Assembly (NCBI RefSeq): GCF_010730745.1
Contig: NZ_AP022615.1
Span: 4,154,001-4,218,000, forward strand
DNA from: Mycobacterium heidelbergense
Lineage (GTDB): Bacteria > Actinomycetota > Actinomycetes > Mycobacteriales > Mycobacteriaceae
Direction: 5' to 3'
Length of the DNA stretch: 64,000 nt
This document shows, piece after piece, positions 52,611 through 60,773 of this stretch; position 1 is the stretch's first letter; every line of letters begins with the position of its first letter. The position numbers were made by a program, and so were the translations under genes. Under the pieces are notes generated by a model. That model saw only the letters and a list, made by a program, of their open reading frames with translations, was not told the DNA's origin and made no database searches.

Positions 52611-52986
52611 TTAGCCGCGCCCGTCGCGGTGTAATCTATCGAGTTCACCGTGCAGGGCAGCGATAGTCTGGTCGCGTTCACGCAGTGCGGCCCTGAGCTC
52701 GGCGATCTGGGTGTCCTTGGCAGTCAGCCGGGCCGCAGCGCAGCCACGATGCTGGTTTCGGTCCCCGGCGGTGGTGGGTCGTGGGAACGGCCACGACCGG
52801 GCGGTGGGCGTAGATGAGAGCCAGCAGGTCCTCGCGGCGGTAGATGCTCTTGCGTGTTACCCCGGCGCGGCGGGCCACGCTGCTGACGGTGATCGTGGCG
52901 TTGTGCTTACGCAGCTCGCGCAGCGCCTTCTCAATTCGGGCGCGCACGGCGTCGCGGCGCTTGATACCAGTAGAGAAAGTTCTCAC
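52611..52986 (-). pseudogene. DUF6262/TnpC-like transposition accessory protein, frameshifted
   Basis: From GTG 52986 the reading is VRTFSTGIKRRDAVRARIEK, ALRELRKHNATITVSSVARR and AGVTRKSIYRREDLLALIY, a helix-turn-helix found in accessory proteins of Tn554-like transposons. It then moves to a second frame (TETSIVAALR) and a third (ARLTAKDTQIAELRAALRER, DQTIAALHGELDRLHRDG) that form the expected C-terminal coiled coil. Each step equals loss of one G or C (about 52764 and 52731). No companion tyrosine recombinases are seen, so it is an isolated remnant. Confidence 0.65.
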
Positions 52987-53331
52987 ACCGCTGGTCGGGG
53001 GCCGGTGTATGAGCGTTTGCGCGCCTGCTGCCCACGGGAGCTCGCTGTGGCGGCGAGGAGCGAGGAGAGCTCTGGGTTGTCGTGGGACCCCGGGGTCGTG
53101 AGGTCCCTTGAGGTGTGGGCTCTGACTGGTCGTAGACGGGCTGGTGTGGCGGCGGACGGAGGGCGAAGCGTAGCGACCGGCGCGGACGGGAGCGCCAGCG
53201 GACGGGAGCCCAGGGAGCGGAGCGAAGCCCGCAGGTAATCGTCGCATGGCGTGCTCGCCAGACGTTGCGCTCGGTGTCGCGGCGTCGGCTGTGAGCTGCG
53301 CCGTGGCGGAGGGACTCGTAGGCTTGCGGGT
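52987..53331. other. GC-rich intergenic region with short direct repeats
   Basis: About 345 bp between divergent genes. It holds GCGGACGGGAGC twice (about 53182 and 53198) and several GAGCGA/GCGAAGC variants, with no convincing reading frame. The promoter of the HD-domain gene should lie at its right end. I recognise no known element. Confidence 0.4.
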
Positions 53332-53868
53332 GTGAGCGGGGTTCTGGCGCAGCGTGGACGGCGCGAGGCTGAGTCGCGGTTGGCAGGGCAGTCTGGGCGG
53401 TTGGCGCATGTGCGCGGCGTGGTGACGGCAGCGCAGCAGTTTGGTCGCCATTTCGATGCAGAGACTGCCGATTGTTTGGTGGCGGCGGCGTGGCTGCACG
53501 ATATCGGCTATGCGCCGTCGGTGCGCCGGACGGGTTTTCATCCGCTCGATGGAGCGGAGTTTGTTCGATCGGCCGGCTTTGGGGAGCTGGTTGCGTCGTT
53601 GGTGGCGTTTCATACCGGAGCGCGTGTGGAGGCATCCGAGCGCGGTCTAGAGGGGTTGTCAGAGTTCAGTGATCCGCCCAGCGACGTCCTGGATGCGTTG
53701 ACGTTTTGTGATTTGACGACCGGGTCGGACGGGGCACCCGTTTCAGCCGATGATCGATTGAGCGACGTGTTGGCTCGCTATGGGCCTGAGGATCCGGTGC
53801 ATCGCGCGGTCGATGCGGGCCGCGAGGAGCTGTTAGCCGCTGTCCGGCGAATGCGGGACTGGCTCTAA
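53332..53868 (+). CDS. HD-domain phosphohydrolase
   Basis: 178 residues from GTG 53332. RLAHVRGVVTAAQQFGRHFD and ADCLVAAAWLHDIGYAPSVRRTG contain the H...HD metal motif of HD hydrolases, with a later His in VAFHTGARVEA and Asp in ALTFCDLTTG. Substrates of this class are usually nucleotides or cyclic nucleotides; none can be named. HD and Nudix genes next to each other are common in actinomycete integrative elements, and the convergent Nudix gene is 11 nt away. Confidence 0.75.
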   Translation: MSGVLAQRGRREAESRLAGQSGRLAHVRGVVTAAQQFGRHFDAETADCLVAAAWLHDIGYAPSVRRTGFHPLDGAEFVRSAGFGELVASLVAFHTGARVEASERGLEGLSEFSDPPSDVLDALTFCDLTTGSDGAPVSADDRLSDVLARYGPEDPVHRAVDAGREELLAAVRRMRDWL

Positions 53869-53879
53869 CCGCCCGTGGG

Positions 53880-54347
53880 TCAGCCGAGATAGGGACTGTC
53901 GCGGTGCTGTGAGTAGTGATCGATGCGCAGTCGCATCGAGGGGTGCATATCCAGGGTGGGGATGTCGTCAGGGTGGACCCAGGCGATATCGGTGCTTTCG
54001 TGGTCTATGGCCAGATCACCGCCGAGCAGGGTGGTGGTGAAGCACAGGGAGAATTGTTGGCGGACTTCGCCGTCGGTGAACGCCACGACGTGGTGTGGGT
54101 TGGTGTAGACGCCGACCAGGGCGGTGACTTCGACGTCGAGACCGGTTTCTTCTTTCACTTCGCGCACGGCGGTGCCTGCGATCGTTTCGCCGATGTTGTG
54201 TCCACCGCCGGGGAGCGCCCACAGGGTGTTGTCGCGGCGTTTGATCAACAGAATGCGGCCTTGTTCGTCGGTGACGATGGCCGAGGCGGACGGGACCACG
54301 CTGTTGGGCTGGGGAGCTTCGGGGTCGTTGTAGTAGTCGGTGCGCAT
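53880..54347 (-). CDS. Nudix hydrolase (Pif-like)
   Basis: 155 residues. The Nudix box is complete: GGGHNIGETIAGTAVREVKE followed by ETGL (about residues 47-70), with the GX5EX7REUXEEXGU pattern. N-terminal SASAIVTDEQGRILLIKR is the typical first strand. It is paired on the same strand with the XRE-PLD gene 6 nt upstream. In the Streptomyces element pSAM2 a Nudix protein (Pif) acts in transfer immunity, so a similar job is possible here; this is inferred from context. Confidence 0.85.
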   Translation of the reverse strand: MRTDYYNDPEAPQPNSVVPSASAIVTDEQGRILLIKRRDNTLWALPGGGHNIGETIAGTAVREVKEETGLDVEVTALVGVYTNPHHVVAFTDGEVRQQFSLCFTTTLLGGDLAIDHESTDIAWVHPDDIPTLDMHPSMRLRIDHYSQHRDSPYLG

Positions 54348-54353
54348 TGAGGA

Positions 54354-55154
54354 TCAGCCTTTCGTTGGCAGTGGGGTGGCGTTGTCCCAAACGCGGGCAA
54401 ATGCTTGTTCGAAGGTGGCCCAGAGTCGGGGTTCTTGGTGGCGGGACAGCACGAGGACGGGATTGTTGCGTCCTGGTGAGCCATAGATGTGGAAGTTGAT
54501 GATCATAGTGTCGTCGACCCGGAAGGTTGATGTGTATAGGGTGGTGTCGTGGGTGCGGATGTGCAGCCCCGGTGAGTTGGCGTGTGGAGTGAGCAGTTCG
54601 GCGGAGGTGCGGCACCGTGCGATGACGGCTTCACCGATGCCTTCTTCCTCACCGCGCAGGATCGTGGTGGCGGTGTCGGGGTCGCCGATGAGAAATCGCA
54701 CCTGAACGCCACGGGCGGCGGCGTCGAGCAGGGTGTCGAGAAATCCGTCGAGCGTGTCGAACAGGAACGTGGCAGCCAAGACGAGTATGTCGATACAGAT
54801 GGTTGCGCCGGCGAAATGCTGCTGCCACGCGGTGATCGGTAACTGCGTGCGGCTGGGATATAGCGTCGCGGTGAACGGCCCGCCCGAGTTTGTCGCCAGC
54901 GCGCGTCCGGTAAAGGGTTGGAACTGGTTGGGCCACAGGTCGTGCGGGCTGCAGCCGAGCACGTCGGCGGCGCGGCGTGCATTATCGGGGCGGACGTTGT
55001 AGTTGGTGTTGGCTAGCCACCGGCGCACGGTTTTGACGTCTACGCCCACCGCAGTGGCGAACCGCCCATGGGACATCCCCTTGGCGTGCAGCCGTTGCGT
55101 GAGGCGATCGTTGGGGATCACTGCGGTGTCGATGCAACCGTCCTGATCGTCCAT
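54354..55154 (-). CDS. XRE-type regulator with C-terminal phospholipase D-like domain
   Basis: 266 residues. The N-terminal helix-turn-helix is RLTQRLHAKGMSHGRFATAV and GVDVKTVRRWLANTNYNVRP. The rest looks like a PLD-superfamily domain: ICIDILVLAATFLFDTLDGF, LLDAAARGVQVRFLIGDPDT, and a late HIRTHDTTLYTSTFRVDDTM in place of the standard HxK motif. Full PLD catalysis is therefore doubtful. Such XRE-PLD proteins are typical beside Nudix genes in AICEs and probably control replication and transfer. The start overlaps nothing upstream; promoter space is shared with the divergent SCO3933-like gene. Confidence 0.7.
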   Translation of the reverse strand: MDDQDGCIDTAVIPNDRLTQRLHAKGMSHGRFATAVGVDVKTVRRWLANTNYNVRPDNARRAADVLGCSPHDLWPNQFQPFTGRALATNSGGPFTATLYPSRTQLPITAWQQHFAGATICIDILVLAATFLFDTLDGFLDTLLDAAARGVQVRFLIGDPDTATTILRGEEEGIGEAVIARCRTSAELLTPHANSPGLHIRTHDTTLYTSTFRVDDTMIINFHIYGSPGRNNPVLVLSRHQEPRLWATFEQAFARVWDNATPLPTKG

Positions 55155-55406
55155 CGTCTCAGCACATGTCTTTCGGTGTTGATCCTGTCCATCACTAGCG
55201 TGGTTCCTAGTTTGCCATGGGGCTGGCGCCTCCCTGCTGCGGTGATGTCTGCCTGGTGTCGGCAGCTATGTCCCTGTCGTGCCCGAAATGTCTGGGGCCG
55301 TGTCGGCAACGCCTGCAAACGTCCCTCGCAACGTCCGCGGTGTCCGCGTGAACTGATTCGAGCGCCTCATCGGGCGCATTCAGATCACGAAAGGAATAGC
55401 AGGACA

Positions 55407-55748
55407 ATGCGATTGAGAATTGATACATCGGGGACGCGATTCATCGTCACCAGGGCTGCCGAGCCGCGGTTGAACTTCGAGACCGGCAGCCCGAAAGTCG
55501 ACACCGCGACCGGGGTGCCGTTGTACGCAGCGCAGCTGCTGGCGTTGGACGACACCGGCGGCGAAGTGCTCAACGTGACGGTGGCAGGAGATCCGAAAGT
55601 GTCGGTGACACAGGCAGTATCGGTGTCGGGTCTGGTGGCCATTCCGTGGGCTCAAGGTGATCGCAGCGGCGTGGCCTTCCGCGCTGATGCCATCACCTCC
55701 ACCACACCCGCAGGTGCGCCCAACGAACAGGCCCGCCCGCAGAAATAA
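55407..55748 (+). CDS. SCO3933-like AICE regulatory/accessory protein
   Basis: 113 residues from ATG 55407, preceded by AGGA. It opens with LRIDTSGTRFIVTRAAEPRL and continues NFETGSPKVDTATGVPLYAA and QLLALDDTGGEVLNVTVAGD, a beta-rich small domain. Homologues stand immediately before the TraB/FtsK gene in Streptomyces integrative elements. The precise role is not known; no DNA-binding helix-turn-helix is evident. Confidence 0.7.
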   Translation: MRLRIDTSGTRFIVTRAAEPRLNFETGSPKVDTATGVPLYAAQLLALDDTGGEVLNVTVAGDPKVSVTQAVSVSGLVAIPWAQGDRSGVAFRADAITSTTPAGAPNEQARPQK

Positions 55749-55833
55749 ACCACGATTTTGGGGCGCGGCGCCCATACGGTCGCGCCCCAAGATGGGCCTG
55801 CTATCGGCGAAACACCTACGGAGAGCATCGGTC

Positions 55834-57267
55834 ATGGCATCAAACAAGAAGCACACCAACAACACTGGGTCGGATCATGATGATTGGTTCGAAGACCTCG
55901 TCCTATCCCTGGCCAAAGCCACGGGGTACCTGCTGTGGTGGTCGATTCTGTTCCCCGCCCTCAGCATCCCCATCATCCTCAGCCTGGCAGTCGCCATCAG
56001 CCACGGCCCACGCGCGGGCTTGATCACTGCCATCGCGTGCGGTGCTGCCTATGCGGGGTGGGCCTGGCTAGACCCAGGGTCATTTCAAGCCTGGGTGACC
56101 GAACCGGTGCGACACCGCTGGCTGAGCTGGTGGCGCTACAGCCGCAGCTGGGAATCGGTGTGCAGCCTGCACGGACTCACCGCCCGCCTGGGTGAACGCG
56201 CCCTCGTGCCAGCACTACGGTCGGTACAAATCGGCAAGAGTACCGACGTACTGCAGCTGCGCGTGGTGACCGGCCAATCCCTGGCTGACTGGCACAGACA
56301 AGCCGACGCGCTGGCCGCCGCCTGGCGCGCCGATCGGCTGACGATCACCTCGACCGCGCCCGGGGAACTAAAGATCACCGTCATGCGCGGGGATGTCTTG
56401 GCGGACCCGATCGCATTGCCCATACCCAACCCGGCCACACGGGTGGATGTGGGGGCGGTGCGGGTTGGGATCACCGAAACCCGCCACTGGTGGCACCTGC
56501 CCCTGCTGGGCCACCACATGCTGATTGCTGGAGCCACTGGGGCCGGCAAAAGCAGCGTGTTGTGGTCACTGATCGCCGGCATCGCCCCCGAGGTGAAAAA
56601 CGGGCTGGTGCGGCTGTGCGTGATCGACCCCAAAGGCGGCATGGAACTGGGCGCCGGGGCACCAATGTTCACGGTATTCACGCACGATGCCACTGACACC
56701 ACCGTGCGCCTGTTGCGCCAACTGGTTGACGTAATGCACGCGCGGGCGCACCGGCTACGTGGCAAGACTCGCCTGCATACACCCACCCCATCGGAACCTT
56801 TATTCGTCGTGGTCATCGATGAGATCGCCGCGCTTACCGCCTACGTCTCCGATCGCAAAATCCGCGCCGAAATCGAACAACTCCTGGGCCTGCTGCTCTC
56901 CCAGGGCCGGGCAGTGGGAATCAGTGTGGTGGCCGCGGTGCAAGACCCGGCAAAAGAGACACTGCCCGTGCGCCAACTGTTCACCGTGCGGATCGGGCTG
57001 CGACTGACCGAAGCCACCCAAACCGCCATGGTTCTCGGCCAGGGAGCAAGGGATGCCGGTGCGGAGTGCGACCGTATCTCTGATGCAACGCCGGGTGTCG
57101 GGTACATGATGATTGATGGCACCGCCCACCCGGTGCGGGTACGGGCATTTCACGTCACTGACCACGACATCACCACTCTGGCAGCACGGTTCCGGGCACC
57201 CCGTGCCGCGACCCGCACCAACCAGGCCAATAGCGAGCGCACGAACACCGATCGGGGTCAGCGGTGA
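55834..57267 (+). CDS. TraB-type FtsK/SpoIIIE DNA translocase (conjugative transfer)
   Basis: 477 residues from ATG 55834. Two hydrophobic segments lie near the N-terminus (LLWWSILFPALSIPIILSLA, AGLITAIACGAAYAGWAWL). The motor domain has Walker A MLIAGATGAGKSSVLWSL near residue 233, Walker B FVVVIDEIAAL and the FtsK-like QGRAVGISVVAAVQDPAKET. AICEs move double-stranded DNA with one such hexameric translocase. It overlaps the replication gene by 4 nt, as in pSAM2-like elements. Confidence 0.85.
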   Translation: MASNKKHTNNTGSDHDDWFEDLVLSLAKATGYLLWWSILFPALSIPIILSLAVAISHGPRAGLITAIACGAAYAGWAWLDPGSFQAWVTEPVRHRWLSWWRYSRSWESVCSLHGLTARLGERALVPALRSVQIGKSTDVLQLRVVTGQSLADWHRQADALAAAWRADRLTITSTAPGELKITVMRGDVLADPIALPIPNPATRVDVGAVRVGITETRHWWHLPLLGHHMLIAGATGAGKSSVLWSLIAGIAPEVKNGLVRLCVIDPKGGMELGAGAPMFTVFTHDATDTTVRLLRQLVDVMHARAHRLRGKTRLHTPTPSEPLFVVVIDEIAALTAYVSDRKIRAEIEQLLGLLLSQGRAVGISVVAAVQDPAKETLPVRQLFTVRIGLRLTEATQTAMVLGQGARDAGAECDRISDATPGVGYMMIDGTAHPVRVRAFHVTDHDITTLAARFRAPRAATRTNQANSERTNTDRGQR

Positions 57268-58769
57268 CTACTGCAACGACGGCCCTCGCGCTGGCGTTGC
57301 CCGGGATAGCCGCCACAATCGACGCCAACGCGGTGGTGGAGCAGATGGTGCGCCGCGCGTCCTCAATGGGATTCGAATCCTGGTGGCGGCGCGCGGAATC
57401 CGTTGGCTTCTGCGCCCACCCCATTCAACTCACGGGTACAGACGAGTTCGGCCGCGATCGGGTCGTGTGGACACGGTGCAATAACCGCCGCGCCCAGATC
57501 TGCCCGTCGTGCTCGGACCTCTACGCTCGCGACACGTGGCAACTGGTGCACGCTGGCACCGCCGGCGGCCACCACGACATCCCCGAAGCAGTGGCGGATC
57601 GTCCGCAGGTGTTCGTTACCCTGACCGCGCCCAGCTACGGGCCGGTCCACACCACCTCACGTGCAGGCGACAAGCGCCTCCGGGTGTGCCGCGACCACCA
57701 CGGGACTGGCCGCTACCGCCGCTGCCCGCATGGAAAACCGCTGTGGTGCAGCACAGCTCACGGAGAAGCTGACATCCATGTGGGACAGCCGATCTGCGCG
57801 GACTGCTACGACTACATCGGGCATGTGCTGTTCACATGGCACATGCCAGAACTGTGGCGACGCTTCACCATCACCCTGCGCCGCACACTCCGCCGAGAGC
57901 TACGCGCCACGGGCGCCGACCCGGATGCGGTGCGGGTCAGCTTCATCAAAGTCGTCGAATTGCAAGCCCGGCTCATCCCGCATATTCATGCCCTGATCCG
58001 CCTCGACCCGCCCGACGGCGATAACTGCGGCGGTCATTACTGGCAAGCGCCCCTCACAGCCACCGAACTGGCCACCATCGTCCAACAGGCCGCTCGAACC
58101 GTAGCCGTGACGGTCACCGACCCATCCTCAGATACCGCGACACGGGTGATCAGGTTCGGCACACAAGTCGACACTCAACCCATCGACAACCGGCACGCTG
58201 GCACGGAAAGTCCTGCTGTGCAGGACGATTCACCACACGGCCGGATGTTGCCAGGCCGCCGCGTAGCTCGCTACCTCGCGAAATACGTCACCAAATCCTT
58301 AGCCGACGTAGGGATTAGCGCGCGACGAATCTCCACCGAGGCCATCGCCAACTTGGATGTGTCCGATCACGTCCGGGCGATCCTGACCACCATCAGCCAA
58401 CTCGCCGATAGGGGACTGGCCGGTGTCGGCCGGTGGCTGCACACCCTGGGCTACCGCGGGCACATCACCAGCAAATCCCGCCGCTACTCCACCACGATGA
58501 CCGCGCTGCGGGAACGCCGCGCCACCTGGACACGTGAACAACGTCTGAAAAGCACTGCATACCAACATGATTTAGGTTTCGACCCCACCGATAGCGATGA
58601 TCTGGTGGTGTGGGAGTTCGACCGTGCCGGCCTCACCAGCCTCGGTGATCGCACCCTCGTGAACTCCGCGGCTCTCCGATGCATAGACGCCCGTCGCATC
58701 GGACTGATGGAAGTCCGTGGCAAAGCCCGCAACCAGCGATGGGATTTGCCAGGGGGATGCGATGGCTGA
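57264..58769 (+). CDS. RepSA-type rolling-circle replication initiator
   Basis: 501 residues from GTG 57264. A zinc-binding region (CNNRRAQICPSCSDLYARD, then RYRRCPHGKPLWC and CADCYDY) is followed by the HUH motif in LIPHIHALIRLD near residue 245 and the tyrosine-containing RYLAKYVTKS near 340. These are features of RepSA/DUF replication initiators that nick a double-strand origin in excised AICEs. The C-terminal region ends with a basic, Trp-rich stretch. The origin should be nearby; I could not locate it. Confidence 0.8.
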   Translation: MTTATTALALALPGIAATIDANAVVEQMVRRASSMGFESWWRRAESVGFCAHPIQLTGTDEFGRDRVVWTRCNNRRAQICPSCSDLYARDTWQLVHAGTAGGHHDIPEAVADRPQVFVTLTAPSYGPVHTTSRAGDKRLRVCRDHHGTGRYRRCPHGKPLWCSTAHGEADIHVGQPICADCYDYIGHVLFTWHMPELWRRFTITLRRTLRRELRATGADPDAVRVSFIKVVELQARLIPHIHALIRLDPPDGDNCGGHYWQAPLTATELATIVQQAARTVAVTVTDPSSDTATRVIRFGTQVDTQPIDNRHAGTESPAVQDDSPHGRMLPGRRVARYLAKYVTKSLADVGISARRISTEAIANLDVSDHVRAILTTISQLADRGLAGVGRWLHTLGYRGHITSKSRRYSTTMTALRERRATWTREQRLKSTAYQHDLGFDPTDSDDLVVWEFDRAGLTSLGDRTLVNSAALRCIDARRIGLMEVRGKARNQRWDLPGGCDG

Positions 58770-58959
58770 CGGATCCCCAACAGCAAATGCCCGGTGCGAG
58801 GGTGACGCTCGAATCGCTGCGCCGACGATGTCAGTGGGGGATGTTGAAATTGTCCTGCCCGACCACTATCGACTGTCGCGCGAGGCCAACAGCGCGCTGG
58901 TACACGTGATAATGGCGGTGCGGGACCGGATGCTCGGATCAGGAAGGGTAGTGGGGTGA
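58762..58959 (+). CDS. Small element-encoded protein between rep and integrase
   Basis: 65 residues from ATG 58762, overlapping rep by 8 nt and the integrase by 4 nt. The reading is MADGSPTANARCEGDARIAA, PTMSVGDVEIVLPDHYRLSR, EANSALVHVIMAVRDRMLGS. In AICEs this position usually holds the excisionase, but no helix-turn-helix is visible. It could be a recombination directionality factor by location; this is inference only. Confidence 0.5.
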   Translation: MADGSPTANARCEGDARIAAPTMSVGDVEIVLPDHYRLSREANSALVHVIMAVRDRMLGSGRVVG

Positions 58960-60602
58960 GTCTGAGGTTCGCCTTCTATGGCCGAGTGAGCACGGAGGAC
59001 GCTCAAGATCCGGAGGCGAGCCGCAGCTGGCAGAAGCGGCGGGCCATGGACTTGATCACTCCGCACGGCGGAGTCCTCGCCGCTGACTACTTCGATGTGG
59101 GACAGAGCCGTTCGCTGCCGTGGAAGCGCAGGCCAGAGGCGTCACGTCTCCTTGCTGATGTCGCTTGTCGGGACCGTAGCTTTGATGCTGTAGTGATCGG
59201 GGAACCCGCCCGTGCGTTCTACGGGCCGCAGTTCGCGCTCACCTTCCCTGTCCTCACGCACTACGGCGTCGGCCTGTGGGTACCCGAGGTCGGCGGAGCG
59301 GTTGATCCCGGCTCCGAGGCACACGACCTGGTGATGACTCTGTTCGGTGGCATGAGCAAGGGAGAGCGCGCTCGAATCCAGATGCGCGTCCGTACCGCGA
59401 TGTCGGCACTTGCGCAGGACACGGCCAGATATCTCGGTGGTCGACCACCCTACGGTTACCGGCTCGTCGATGCCGGCCCGCACCCAAACCCTGCTAAGGC
59501 CAATCTTGGGCAGCGGCTTCACCGCCTCGAACCTGACCCCGCGACATCTTCGGTTGTCGAGCGGATCTACCGCATGTACGCCGACGGAGCGGGCCTGCGC
59601 TACATCGCGCAACAGCTCACCGACGATGGCGTGCCGTCACCGAGCCAGTACGACCCGGTGCGGAATCGTCACCGTGACCCGCGAGGGTGGTCCCATTCGG
59701 CGATCCGCGCCATACTCGACAACCCGGCGTACCGCGGTATCCGTGTTTGGGGCAAGCAGGAGAAATACGAGGTCCTGGTCAACCCCGACGATGTCGCGGC
59801 GGGGTATGAGACTCGCATGCGGTGGCGTGATGAGGCCGACTGGATCGCACCAGATCGCCGCACACATGAAGCGCTGATTCCCGATGAACTGGTGCAGGCT
59901 GTTCGCCTTCGGACGCAGGCACGGCGTGGTCCCGGTCTCGTTTGCAGCAGAGAATCGACAGTGCCGTATGCGCTGCGCGGCCTGTTGTTCTGCGCCGCGT
60001 GTGGACGGCGGATGCAGGGGGCCGCTCGCGTCGGGAAACGAACGACCCGCATTCTCTACCGTTGTGAGCTGGGCAAGTCGCGCTCTGTACCTGTGGACCT
60101 GAGTGATCATCCGCGCACCGTCTATCTCCGTGAAGACGAGGTGACTGCGCGACTTGACGAATGGATCGCCAGCCTGGCCGATCCGGAAGACCTCGCACGC
60201 GGGCAGGATGTGGACCCGGCAGCCGGCACTGGCTACGCCGCCCTGCAGCGCCAGCTTCGCGAGGCGAATGCCAAGGTTGCTGCTTTGGTTAGCGCCGTGG
60301 AGTCCGGCGTGGCCGTGGAGGACCTAACCGCCGCATTGCGTCGCCGCACCGCCGAGCGCGACGAGCTGAAGGCCCGTCTTGAGCAAGCGGAGCGGCCCCG
60401 CGTCATGTCTGCGGCACAGATCAGCGAATTGGTCGAGGAACTGGGTGGGCTGTCAGCCGTGCTCGGTGCGGCGACCGGGGCGGAACGCGCCGAGGTGTAC
60501 GCGAGCCTGGGGCTCCGCCTTGATTACGATCCGCATCTGCGACAAGTCAAGGCGACGGCCGACTTAAGTCGTGTCGCCGGATGTGTCCGAGGGGGGACTT
60601 GA
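58956..60602 (+). CDS. Large serine recombinase (site-specific integrase)
   Basis: 548 residues from GTG 58956. The resolvase domain begins RFAFYGRVSTEDAQDPEASR with nucleophile Ser12. It continues with GGMSKGERARIQMRVRTAM and the recombinase domain (GRPPYGYRLV-like GGRPPYGYRLVDAG, LRYIAQQLTDDGVPSPSQYD, WSHSAIRAILDNPAYRGIRVW). A zinc ribbon follows (LLFCAACGRRM and YRCELG), then a coiled coil (about 425-475). The final codons VRGGT and the stop lie inside the tRNA-Leu gene, so the C-terminus is set by the integration site. It would catalyse integration and, with a directionality factor, excision. Confidence 0.9.
   Translation: MSLRFAFYGRVSTEDAQDPEASRSWQKRRAMDLITPHGGVLAADYFDVGQSRSLPWKRRPEASRLLADVACRDRSFDAVVIGEPARAFYGPQFALTFPVLTHYGVGLWVPEVGGAVDPGSEAHDLVMTLFGGMSKGERARIQMRVRTAMSALAQDTARYLGGRPPYGYRLVDAGPHPNPAKANLGQRLHRLEPDPATSSVVERIYRMYADGAGLRYIAQQLTDDGVPSPSQYDPVRNRHRDPRGWSHSAIRAILDNPAYRGIRVWGKQEKYEVLVNPDDVAAGYETRMRWRDEADWIAPDRRTHEALIPDELVQAVRLRTQARRGPGLVCSRESTVPYALRGLLFCAACGRRMQGAARVGKRTTRILYRCELGKSRSVPVDLSDHPRTVYLREDEVTARLDEWIASLADPEDLARGQDVDPAAGTGYAALQRQLREANAKVAALVSAVESGVAVEDLTAALRRRTAERDELKARLEQAERPRVMSAAQISELVEELGGLSAVLGAATGAERAEVYASLGLRLDYDPHLRQVKATADLSRVAGCVRGGT
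60584..60602. other. attR: right integration junction inside tRNA-Leu
   Basis: TGTCCGAGGGGGGACTTG at 60584-60601 is both the last codons of the integrase and the 3' end of the tRNA (minus strand). It matches the left copy at 34739 (one mismatch after the G-run) and the internal copy at 39500 (one G fewer). The exact crossover dinucleotide is not determinable from one genome. Confidence 0.75.
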
Positions 60603-60669
60603 ACCCCCACGCCCATTAGTAGGGCACTAGCACCTCAAGCTAGCGCGTCTGCCATTCCGCCACTCGGAC
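60584..60669 (-). tRNA. tRNA-Leu (anticodon GAG)
   Basis: 86 nt on the minus strand. The acceptor stem GTCCGAG (5') pairs with CTCGGAC (3') with discriminator A. The anticodon loop TTGAGGT between CTAGC and GCTAG gives GAG. The long variable arm TGCCCTACTAATGGGCG is that of a class II tRNA, and the T arm is GGGGG-TTCAAGT-CCCCC. CCA is not encoded. Its last 19 nt overlap the integrase gene and form the att site, so integration keeps the tRNA whole. Confidence 0.92.
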
Positions 60670-60773
60670 TAGACCACACCACGTGGGTTGGCAGCTAAGG
60701 CTATCGGATTGGCCCGCCCGGACCCAACCCAGCTCGCCGACGATGCGGCCCGCCAATGGTAGGAAAGGTGGTT

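Larger units (their letters stand above)
39500..60602. mobile_element. Segment B: AICE-like integrative element with serine integrase at tRNA-Leu
   Basis: About 21 kb between the internal att copy and the tRNA-Leu att. The right 7 kb hold the module of actinomycete integrative and conjugative elements: HD and Nudix proteins, XRE-PLD regulator, SCO3933-like regulator, TraB/FtsK translocase, RepSA-type initiator, small gene and integrase. The left 13 kb hold a stress/carbohydrate cassette and decayed genes with IS remnants. The integrase is of the large serine type, in contrast to the tyrosine integrases usual for elements in tRNA genes. Confidence 0.75.

Noticed and set aside
34739..60602. CRISPR array or rRNA genes
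   Set aside because: No regular spaced repeats and no rRNA signatures were seen anywhere in the window.
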